DNA of 64,000 bases from Desulfococcus multivorans. Its GTDB lineage: Bacteria > Desulfobacterota > Desulfobacteria > Desulfobacterales > Desulfococcaceae. The position numbers were made by a program, and so were the translations under genes. The notes beneath the pieces were generated by a model, which saw nothing but the letters and a program-made list of their open reading frames with translations, ran no database searches and was not told where the DNA came from. This document shows positions 57,288 to 64,000 of the stretch, in pieces. The stretch lies in NCBI RefSeq assembly GCF_001854245.1, contig NZ_CP015381.1:2019001-2083000 (forward strand), read 5' to 3'. Position 1 is the first letter of the stretch, and the number at the start of each line of letters is the position of its first letter.

Positions 57288-57452
57288 GATTGAAACCCTT
57301 TTTCCTTAAAATGTTCAATTTCCGGTATTCAGAGGCCGGTGGCGACAGAGGACGACCCACGCTCCCTGCGGATTCGTTCACGTGCCGCTGAAGCTTGCTC
57401 CGGTCGGTCCGGAAACCCGCCGGCGCTCAAACAGTCCGGGCCGCTCTACTAC

Positions 57453-57524
57453 AGACTGAAGGCTACAGGGGGATGCCTGCGGCGAAAGGGGCGTTGATGC
57501 CTATTCAGTCTTCAGCCTTGAGTC
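57453..57524. repeat. Family B heptamer repeat, locus B5 (inside an operon)
   Basis: A short copy: AGACTGA and a degenerate unit on the left, a core from about 57468 to 57502, and TTCAGTCTTCAGCCTT with AGTCT on the right. It lies between porA and porB of one operon, in the only long gap (257 bases) of that operon. The rest of the gap shows no gene. Confidence 0.75.
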
Positions 57525-57544
57525 TCTATCCGTCAGGCGGTCCG

Positions 57545-58714
57545 TCACACCGGGCATATCCCGGGGTCCAGCCCGACCCAGACGCTTTCAATCTCCGGAT
57601 GATCCGCCGATTTGGAACGACGGTAAATCTCCTCGATGATCTCGGGTGTGACGTCCCGACCACCCAGACCGGAAATGTAGCTGAAAACCGACGGCTGCCG
57701 TTCGCCGTGATAGAGAGCGGCCCTTATTTCCTGGGCGAAGATGCCGCCCAGGCCGAAACAGAAATTCCGGTCGAGCACGGCGATTTTTTGTGCGTTGCCG
57801 ACCAGACGCCTCAGAAGATCCGTCGGGAAAGGTCGAAACATCCGGATTTTCAGGAGACCGACCTTTTCGCCGCGATCCCTCAGATCGTCCACCACCTGGC
57901 GGCTGGTGCTGACGGCCGTTCCGGCCATTGCCAGGATGATCTCCGCGTCCTCGCATCGATAGGCCTCGAGCATGCCGTAGCGTCTGCCGAAAATATCTTC
58001 GAAATCGTTTTCGGCCGTCGTGTAAAGGTCGGGTACCCGTCGCATGCCCGCCTGAATGTCGTATCGCATCTCCATGTAACATCCGGGAGGGGCCATCTGG
58101 CTGAGGGCGCAAGGCTCCCGGGTGTCGAGTTGAATCCTGGGGCGGTATGCCGGCAGGAATCGGTCCGCCGTCGCCTGATCGGGGATGTCCACCGGCTCGT
58201 AGGTGTGGGAGAGGAAGAATGCGTCCAACACCACCATGACCGGAAGGTCGGCGGATTCGGCCAGACGGAAGGCGAGGAGGGTCGTGTCCAGTGCCTCCTG
58301 ACCGTCTTCGCAATACAGCTGAATCCACCCGGTATCCCGCTGGGCCAAACTGTCGGTCTGGTCCATCCAGATGTTCCATCCCGGCCCCAACGCCCGGTTG
58401 ACCTCGGCCATGACGATGGGGAGACGGGCGGCCGAGGCCCAATGGAGCAGTTCATGCATCAGCGCCAGGCCGTGGGATGAGGTGGCCGTGAAGGTCCGGG
58501 CGCCGCCGCTGGCGGCCCCGATGACCGCCGCCATGGCTGAATGCTCGCTTTCCACGCAGATGAACCGGCCCGCCATCCGGCCCTGGGCGCAGTATTCCGA
58601 CAGGGCCTCCACGATATGGGTCTGGGGGGTGATGGGATAGGCCGACATCACCTGAACTCTCGCCAATCGGACCGCTTCGGAAACGGCATGGCTGCCTTCC
58701 ACCACTTCTTTCAT
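57545..58714 (-). CDS. porA: 2-oxoacid:ferredoxin oxidoreductase, alpha subunit
   Basis: A 389-residue subunit: VEGSHAVSEAVRLARVQVMS, AYPITPQTHIVEALSEYC, ESEHSAMAAVIGAASGGART, the pyrimidine-binding domain pattern of PorA. It then has the transketolase-C-like segment (VSTSRQVVDDLRDRGEKVGL, KIRMFRPFP). The ATG overlaps the upstream flavoprotein gene by four bases. With PorB, PorG and a ferredoxin domain it makes the usual four-part enzyme. Confidence 0.93.
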   Translation of the reverse strand: MKEVVEGSHAVSEAVRLARVQVMSAYPITPQTHIVEALSEYCAQGRMAGRFICVESEHSAMAAVIGAASGGARTFTATSSHGLALMHELLHWASAARLPIVMAEVNRALGPGWNIWMDQTDSLAQRDTGWIQLYCEDGQEALDTTLLAFRLAESADLPVMVVLDAFFLSHTYEPVDIPDQATADRFLPAYRPRIQLDTREPCALSQMAPPGCYMEMRYDIQAGMRRVPDLYTTAENDFEDIFGRRYGMLEAYRCEDAEIILAMAGTAVSTSRQVVDDLRDRGEKVGLLKIRMFRPFPTDLLRRLVGNAQKIAVLDRNFCFGLGGIFAQEIRAALYHGERQPSVFSYISGLGGRDVTPEIIEEIYRRSKSADHPEIESVWVGLDPGICPV

Positions 58715-60486
58715 GACTGCTCCTCCTCAAGGGTCATGGCGTTCCTGGGGCATTCCACCACGCAGATGCCGCAGCCCTTGCAGTAATCCAGGTTGATGCA
58801 CCGGGTGCCGTCCATATAAATCGCCACTTCCGGGCAATAAAGGCGACAGTTGTCACAGTCGTTGCAGATGCCGCAATTGAAGCATCTCGTCGCCTCCCTG
58901 ACGGCTGTCTCCGGGCTGTAACCGCCTTCGACCTCCTCAAAGGCGGTTCGTCGTTCCAATGGGGAAAGGGTTGGCGGCACGGCGCGGTCGGCCGGCGTAA
59001 AGTAATCGGTGTTGATGGCGGTGTAGGGAACGATGGCGGGATTCCGGGATTTACGGCTTCCGGAAAGGTAGATCTCCATGGAGAGGGCCGGCCCGTCGCC
59101 GACACGGCATTGAGCGATCCGTTCCGGGATCCCCGCCTTCCCTTCCCGGAAGAGGGTGTCGAGCATCATGGCGGCCTGTTTCCCGGATGCCACGGCGTCG
59201 GTGACGCTCCTGACCGGGGCCGTCAGGTCTCCACCGAAAACCAGGGGCAGCCCGGACGCGGGATGCGCCCACAGGGTGCAGTGGCTCATCCTGAGCACAT
59301 CCGGCCGCTGTTCGGGAGGACGGTACCAGCTTTCCGAGGGCTCGGCACCGATGGCCGAATAGACCTGGTCGACCTTGAGAATGCGGGTTCGTTCACCGTC
59401 AGGCACCACGCGGCAGCGACCTCCGGCGGTTTCCATGTCGGTGATCCGCATCTCTTGAAGGGTGAGGGTCAACCGGTCGCCGTCGTTGTCGATTCGAACC
59501 GGCGCCGCAAGCTCCATAAGCCGGATGCCTTCGGCCAGCGCCATCCTGATTTCATGGTCGAAGGCGGGCATGTCCCGGCGCCGTCTGCGGTAGACGATAA
59601 CGGTATCCACTCCCAGGCGAATGAGAGATTGCGCCACGTCGACGGCCGTATTGCCGCCGCCGATGACGGCCGCGGTTCCACCGCTGCAGGTGTTTTCGCC
59701 GCGGCGGATGTCGTGGAGGTATCGGAGTCCGTCCTGAACCTTTTCCCCGCCGGGAATGCCCATCTGAAGGGAATGTCCGTGGCCGCACCCCAAAAAGACG
59801 GCGTCGTAGGATGCCGCCGCTCCCGCGAGGAATTCAGCGGTCACCGGCTTCCTGCAGTAGATGTTGACCCCCATGTCGACGATTCGGGAGATTTCGGCCT
59901 TGAGGGCGTCCTCGGGCAGCCGATACCAGGGGATGCCCCACCGCAGCACGCCGCCGGGCTCGCTGTCCGCGTCAAAAACATCGCAGGCATGTCCCAGGCG
60001 GGTCAGGAAATAGGCGGCGGAGAGTCCCGCCGGCCCGGCGCCGGCGATGGCGATTTTTTTCCCATGGATTGCCCGCCGGTCGGCTTCGGCCTCGTCTCCA
60101 TAAAACGGGTGGGGAACGGCATAGGCATTTTCAATGGCCAGGTCTCCGACGAACCGTTCCAGGTGATGGATGCCGACGGGGCTGTCCATCCGCCCGCGAT
60201 TGCAGACCCTCTCGCAGGGGTGAAAACAGACCCGTCCGCAGACGGCCGGAAAGGGGTTTTCTCTCAGGATCGTCTCCCATGCGGCCGGAAACATGCCTTG
60301 ACCCACCAGCATCTCGATGCGGGCGATGTCTTCTCCGACAGGGCAGGCACTGCTGCATGGAGCGGTTTTTTCGTCATAGCCCGGCCGTACGAAGCGCCAG
60401 GATCCGGTCTTGTTGATCTCGGTAGAGATGTTCGATCGCGATATCCGCATCGGCGTCTCTTTCATGATTTCCGGATCATACGTCAT
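58711..60486 (-). CDS. GltD-like FAD/NAD(P)-binding subunit fused to a ferredoxin domain
   Basis: A 591-residue protein from ATG 60486 (GGAGGCAGGGAA upstream; overlaps porG by 11 bases). N-terminal GltD-type iron-sulfur region (PCSSACPVGEDIARI; GRVCFHPCERVCNRG), FAD loop (IAIAGAGPAGLSAAYFLTRL), NAD(P) loop (AAVIGGGNTAVDVAQSLIRL), then a C-terminal cysteine-rich part (CFNCGICNDCDNCRLYCPEV and CKGCGICVVECPRNAM) that replaces the separate delta ferredoxin. It lies between porG and porA, so this 2-oxoacid oxidoreductase probably exchanges electrons with NAD(P)H as well as ferredoxin. The coupling is inferred. Confidence 0.93.
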   Translation of the reverse strand: MTYDPEIMKETPMRISRSNISTEINKTGSWRFVRPGYDEKTAPCSSACPVGEDIARIEMLVGQGMFPAAWETILRENPFPAVCGRVCFHPCERVCNRGRMDSPVGIHHLERFVGDLAIENAYAVPHPFYGDEAEADRRAIHGKKIAIAGAGPAGLSAAYFLTRLGHACDVFDADSEPGGVLRWGIPWYRLPEDALKAEISRIVDMGVNIYCRKPVTAEFLAGAAASYDAVFLGCGHGHSLQMGIPGGEKVQDGLRYLHDIRRGENTCSGGTAAVIGGGNTAVDVAQSLIRLGVDTVIVYRRRRRDMPAFDHEIRMALAEGIRLMELAAPVRIDNDGDRLTLTLQEMRITDMETAGGRCRVVPDGERTRILKVDQVYSAIGAEPSESWYRPPEQRPDVLRMSHCTLWAHPASGLPLVFGGDLTAPVRSVTDAVASGKQAAMMLDTLFREGKAGIPERIAQCRVGDGPALSMEIYLSGSRKSRNPAIVPYTAINTDYFTPADRAVPPTLSPLERRTAFEEVEGGYSPETAVREATRCFNCGICNDCDNCRLYCPEVAIYMDGTRCINLDYCKGCGICVVECPRNAMTLEEEQS

Positions 60487-61060
60487 CTTTATTCCCTGCC
60501 TCCGTTGTGGTGTTTGAAAAACGGACCTCCGCGTAGGCCTGTTTGGCGGCGGCGATATTTTCCTCCTGCTTGATGGGAATCTCCTGTCGGATCGCCTCTT
60601 CAACGGCGTCCATGGGGGGCATCCCGAGGATCCTGGCGAATGCGCCGATCATGGCCGTGTTGATGATGGGGTGGGTTCTCGTGCCCAGGTGATGGGTCGT
60701 GGCGATCCGTGCTGCGTCAACGGTCGCCGTCCGAAAACCGTTGAAGGCTCCGGCGGCCGTCGGTTCGGCTGTGTTGAGCAGTATCCATCCCCCGGGCTTG
60801 AGTCCGCGCGTGATGTCGACGCTCTCCAGAAGCTTCACGTCCTGAACCAGAACATGGTCCGGGGTGTAGATGTTGCTTCGAATCCGAATCTTCCGGTGAT
60901 CGAGACGAAGATAGGCCTCAACCGGCGCTCCTCGGCGCTCGACGCCGAATACCGGGAAGGTCTGAACATAATATCCCGCTTTGAAAAAGGCCTTGGCCAG
61001 GATGATGGACGCCACCACCGTCCCCTGCCCGCCGCGGCCGTGAAACCGTATTTCTTCCAT
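60476..61060 (-). CDS. porG: 2-oxoacid:ferredoxin oxidoreductase, gamma subunit
   Basis: A 194-residue subunit from the ATG at 61060. Family start EEIRFHGRGGQGTVVASIIL, then TFPVFGVERRGAPVEAYLRL and a Rossmann-like end (TAMIGAFARILGMPPMDAVE). It is the first gene of the operon porG, GltD-like subunit, porA, porB. No sigma-54 or strong sigma-70 promoter was found in the 250 bases upstream. Confidence 0.93.
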   Translation of the reverse strand: MEEIRFHGRGGQGTVVASIILAKAFFKAGYYVQTFPVFGVERRGAPVEAYLRLDHRKIRIRSNIYTPDHVLVQDVKLLESVDITRGLKPGGWILLNTAEPTAAGAFNGFRTATVDAARIATTHHLGTRTHPIINTAMIGAFARILGMPPMDAVEEAIRQEIPIKQEENIAAAKQAYAEVRFSNTTTEAGNKDDV

Positions 61061-61309
61061 GACGCACCCCCGCCTTCTGTTCTCTGCCGTTGTCTCGGAA
61101 TTTACGAGCCGTTTTGGAATTCGATGCTTCCCGGGATGCGGCGGCAAAGAACCCCCCCGCAACCGTGTCGGGTTTTCGGCCGAAAAAGGGGTCAGCATAC
61201 CCGAGATTCTCAACCTTTGCAAGACCGCGGTTGGATTGTCTCTTCCATTTTCGTGGTGATTGGGATATATCAGCCGAGGTCAAACCCAATATTCCTTCAA
61301 GGGGGCGCA

Positions 61310-61762
61310 ATGCGGTCTTTCATTCAATATGGAAATCAGCTCCGGGAGCTCTTCGCCGCCCAGCAGCTGGCGGTTCTGGCCACCGATGCGGGGGGTCGTC
61401 CCTATACCAGCCTCGTTGCCTTTGCGGCGACCGATGATCTCAAAACACTCGTCTTCGCCACGCTCCGGGAGACCCGCAAGTTTTCAAACATCACGCATAA
61501 CCCTCATGTTTCCCTCCTGATCGACAGCCGATCCAACCAGGTGACGGATTTCCAGGACGCCGTCGCCCTCACGGCCTTGGGGACCGGCGAGGAGGTCTCC
61601 GGCGAAGCCAGGGACACCCTGCTTTCCCTGTACCTGGCGCGGCACGCCCATCTGTCGACCTTTGTAAGAACCCCGTCCTGCGCTCTCGTGGCGGTCGCCG
61701 TTCGCGAGTACTGCCTGGTGAGCCGATTCCAGAATGTCGACGTATGGAAGATGTCACAGTGA
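61310..61762 (+). CDS. Pyridoxamine-5'-phosphate-oxidase-like (split-barrel) protein
   Basis: A 150-residue protein from ATG 61310 (GGGGG seven bases before the start). The split-barrel pattern LAVLATDAGGRPYTSLVAFA, TRKFSNITHNPHVSLLID is typical of small FMN- or F420- or heme-binding PNPOx-like proteins. The last 60 residues are DALTALGTGEEV-like beta strands with VAVREYCLVSRFQNV. The cofactor is unknown. Confidence 0.85.
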   Translation: MRSFIQYGNQLRELFAAQQLAVLATDAGGRPYTSLVAFAATDDLKTLVFATLRETRKFSNITHNPHVSLLIDSRSNQVTDFQDAVALTALGTGEEVSGEARDTLLSLYLARHAHLSTFVRTPSCALVAVAVREYCLVSRFQNVDVWKMSQ

Positions 61763-62046
61763 GGCGCGGGTTCGGCCCTGATGTGAACCGAACCGTCGAT
61801 GCAATATCCGTCTCTTATCCAATCCGTTCCCAATTCAATTCATCCCCATCCATTTGTTTCCTCAGTCGTTCGTAGAAATTTCCGCGCCGGAGGGAAGGCG
61901 ATCCGCCTGTCGATGACGGCTTCAGGATAGCCGGTTTTACACCCTGTAAAAAATGTCGACAGGGCCGTATGCCCCGGCCTGTGAAATATGAAATCACCAT
62001 GTCATAAAATATAACGAATTTAATATATTGGATCAATTATGGTGTG

Positions 62047-62062
62047 TGGCACAATGCTTGCT
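62047..62062 (+). promoter_or_regulatory. Sigma-54 promoter of the two-component operon
   Basis: TGGCACAATGCTTGCT matches the -24/-12 consensus: GG at 62048-62049 and GC at 62060-62061 with ten bases between. The start would be near 62074, about 64 bases before the kinase ATG at 62138. The rest of the 375-base gap 61763-62137 is AT-rich and has no gene. Confidence 0.72.
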
Positions 62063-62137
62063 GTAGATAGTTCGGCAACATCCATGTGCGATAGGGGACC
62101 GCCACTGTTCAATAAACGGTTCAAACGGAGACCTGTC

Positions 62138-63826
62138 ATGAAACCGAGCTATTATAAATCGATACAGAACAAGATCCTGATCAGTATGATCCTGGTCCCG
62201 GTCGTTTCGTTTGCCCTGAGCCTCCTGCTGGGATCCTATTATTTGACGAACTCTCTGCAGCGCTCCACCATCGCAAGTCTTCAACGGATTGTTTCCGATC
62301 ATCGCCATATGATCGAATCCTTTCTCACTGAGCGTGCCCACGACCTGCAATTCATCCTCAATACCTATTCCTATGATGACCTGAGCCAGGCGGATCATCT
62401 CGGCCGGGTGTTCAAAAACCTCCAGGAACAATCAGGGGCGTTCGTGGACCTGGGGGTGTTTGACCAGGACGGCAACCACGTGGCCTACAACGGGCCCTAC
62501 GAGCTGAAATGGAAGAACTACGGTTCGGAGAAATGGTTTCAGCGGGCCATGGGGGATGGGATCTACATCAGCGATATCTTTCTGGGGTACCGTCAGGTGC
62601 CGCACTTCATCATCGCCGTCAGCAAAAGTGACGGTGGTCGCAGGTGGACCGTCCGCGCCACCATCGACACCCAGTTTTTCACGCAGTTGGTGGAAAGGGT
62701 CCGTATCGGCAAGACCGGTGAGGCGTATCTCCTCAATTCCGACGGGGTCCTGCAGACCCGGCAGCGCTCCGGCAGGGATCTGATGGAGAATCCCCTGGAC
62801 CAGGTCGAATACCCCGGTGATCTCGACAACATTCATACGTACCTCGCGAAGGATATTACCGGAGAAGACTTTCTGTATGCCACCACCTGGCTGAAAGACA
62901 AGGAGTGGCTGCTGGTCGTCCGTCAGGAAAAAGCGGAATCCCTCCGGTCACTGATGGCCGCAACCTACGGCATCATTCTGATTTCGATCATCGCGCTTTC
63001 GGCCATCGTTGTCGTGGCGTTTTATATCACCGGCCGGATCATCCAGCGGATGAAGGAGATGGACACGGAAAAAGAGAGCCTCAACCAGCAATTGATCAGG
63101 GCGCAGCGATTGGCGGAGCTTGGAGAGATGGCGGCTGGGTTTGCCCACGAGATCAACAACCCGCTGCAGATCATTCGAAGCGAACAGGCCTTGATCGAGA
63201 TGAATTTTCAGGATCTCAAGGCGAGCGGTGCGCTTGAGCCGTCGGAAGCCTTGACGGAGCTCGATGATTCCATGGAGCAGATCAAACTCCAGATCGATCG
63301 GTGCGCCGGCATCACCCAAGCCATTCTCAAATTCGGCCGCCAGGGCGAACCCCGTATGCAGAACGTGGACCTCACCGTCTTCATTCCCCAGGTCACGGAC
63401 ATGGTGGCCAAAAAAGCGAGCGTCAACGGCATTGAAATCATCCAGGAGATTGCCGAAGACACCCCTCCGGTCCACGGGGACCCGGGGCAGCTTCAGCAGG
63501 TTCTGCTCAATCTCTTCAACAATGCCATGGATGCGGTCATTCATCGGCACGGCGCATCCGGAGGACAGCTCGCGATCCGGACATCGGCTGCCGAAGGCCG
63601 GCATACCCGAATCGTTGTCGGGGATAACGGGTGCGGGATCGACGCCGATAACATCAAAAAGATATTCAGCCCGTTTTTCACGACCAAGCCGCCGGGGAAG
63701 GGCACCGGTCTGGGTCTGTCGGTTTGCTACGGCATCATCAATACCATGGGCGGAACCATGGAGGTTGAGAGCAGTCCGGGTTCCGGCTCGACCTTTACCA
63801 TCCTTCTGCCTTCGGCGTCGATTTAG
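62138..63826 (+). CDS. Membrane sensor histidine kinase with Cache domain
   Basis: A 562-residue kinase from ATG 62138 (CGGAGA upstream; a 62039 start would include the sigma-54 promoter). Helix 1 ([20 protein letters not shown]) and helix 2 ([20 protein letters not shown]) flank a periplasmic dCache-type sensor (about residues 40-300; segment [20 protein letters not shown]). The cytoplasmic part has HisKA with phospho-acceptor in [20 protein letters not shown] and HATPase_c ([29 protein letters not shown]). The FAHEINNPL box is of the NtrB-like group that pairs with NtrC-type regulators. The response regulator starts 40 bases after. Confidence 0.93.
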   Translation: MKPSYYKSIQNKILISMILVPVVSFALSLLLGSYYLTNSLQRSTIASLQRIVSDHRHMIESFLTERAHDLQFILNTYSYDDLSQADHLGRVFKNLQEQSGAFVDLGVFDQDGNHVAYNGPYELKWKNYGSEKWFQRAMGDGIYISDIFLGYRQVPHFIIAVSKSDGGRRWTVRATIDTQFFTQLVERVRIGKTGEAYLLNSDGVLQTRQRSGRDLMENPLDQVEYPGDLDNIHTYLAKDITGEDFLYATTWLKDKEWLLVVRQEKAESLRSLMAATYGIILISIIALSAIVVVAFYITGRIIQRMKEMDTEKESLNQQLIRAQRLAELGEMAAGFAHEINNPLQIIRSEQALIEMNFQDLKASGALEPSEALTELDDSMEQIKLQIDRCAGITQAILKFGRQGEPRMQNVDLTVFIPQVTDMVAKKASVNGIEIIQEIAEDTPPVHGDPGQLQQVLLNLFNNAMDAVIHRHGASGGQLAIRTSAAEGRHTRIVVGDNGCGIDADNIKKIFSPFFTTKPPGKGTGLGLSVCYGIINTMGGTMEVESSPGSGSTFTILLPSASI

Positions 63827-63865
63827 GAAAATGATAAACCAATCAGACAGAATGGGGGAATCAGC

Positions 63866-64000
63866 ATGGAGCAAATGAAAATGATGTTGGTGGACGACGA
63901 GGAGCGTTTTCTAACGACGACCCAGAAATTGTTGAACAAGAAAGGCTATGATGTCCAGATCGCGTCGAGTGGCCAGGAAGCCTTGGAGATATTGGAAAGG
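63866..64000 (+). CDS. Response regulator, 3' end outside the window
   Basis: The first 45 codons of a receiver (MKMMLVDDEERFLTTTQKLL, then GYDVQIASSGQEALEILER) with the acidic triad start DDE. GGGGGA lies before the ATG. It is cut off by the window end, so the phospho-acceptor and output domain are not seen. Given the sigma-54 promoter and the NtrB-like kinase, an NtrC-type activator is expected but not shown. Confidence 0.85.
   Translation, partial: MEQMKMMLVDDEERFLTTTQKLLNKKGYDVQIASSGQEALEILER

Noticed and set aside
62039-62137. Longer N-terminus for the Cache kinase
   Set aside because: It would overlap a sigma-54 promoter and lacks a ribosome site; ATG 62138 has CGGAGA.

Overview
The window reads as chromosome of a strictly anaerobic, GC-rich bacterium, most likely a sulfate- or sulfur-compound-reducing member of the Desulfobacterota. 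That placement is inferred from gene content: several ferredoxin-linked oxidoreductases (NifJ-type pyruvate oxidoreductase, a four-gene 2-oxoacid oxidoreductase, an orphan HndA/HndC/HoxU-like NADH module), class I fumarase, a membrane-linked octaheme cytochrome of the tetrathionate-reductase family, many PAS-type sensor kinases and sigma-54 control. No rRNA, tRNA, CRISPR array, phage or transposase gene was recognised. Gene density is high.

Layout. 1-7285: the C-terminal part of a Lon-family protease, a universal stress protein, a NarL-type regulator, a stand-alone receiver and a PAS histidine kinase, then a YwbE homologue and a hypothetical gene. 7807-22375: a clear sigma-70 promoter followed by a complete complex I operon, nuoA, a nuoB-C-D triple fusion, then nuoE to nuoN. 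22502-23806: DAHP synthase preceded by promoter, a Trp-rich leader peptide and a terminator, i.e. a tryptophan attenuator. 23803-29070: a 1264-residue hybrid kinase and a THUMP RNA methyltransferase. 29245-33449: a cytochrome b plus octaheme cytochrome c operon with a sigma-54 promoter, a candidate activator site and a divergent sigma-54 activator gene. 33965-41430: NifJ, fumarase, cyclophilin, a universal stress protein and an ABM-domain protein. 41744-45478: a cNMP-binding protein followed by a three-subunit NADH-oxidising module without hydrogenase or dehydrogenase catalytic subunit. 45544-50362: stress and housekeeping proteins (USP, DUF2400, Rossmann protein, zinc-ribbon protein, YaaA, DUF2156). 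50536-53337: a Tat-exported DUF362 protein with a NapH/NapG-like polyferredoxin membrane protein. 53366-56275: a frameshifted STN-PDZ gene, a membrane protein and an M20 amidohydrolase. 56385-61060: a 2-oxoacid:ferredoxin oxidoreductase operon. 61310-64000: a PNPOx-like protein and a sigma-54-promoted sensor kinase/response regulator pair that runs off the window.

Functionally, the oxidoreductases form one electron economy: 2-oxoacid oxidoreductases reduce ferredoxin, the HndA/C/U-like module links NADH to ferredoxin-type carriers, complex I links NADH to quinone and ion translocation, and the periplasmic octaheme cytochrome with its cytochrome b can exchange electrons with quinones.

The most unusual non-coding content is two dispersed repeat families. 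Family A is a roughly 60-nt element with 16-19-nt inverted arms around an asymmetric centre (four full copies, one half copy). Family B is a 36-nt core flanked by inverted arrays of the heptamer AGGCTGA (seven cores at five loci), found next to promoters, between convergent genes and inside operons. I do not recognise either as a described family.
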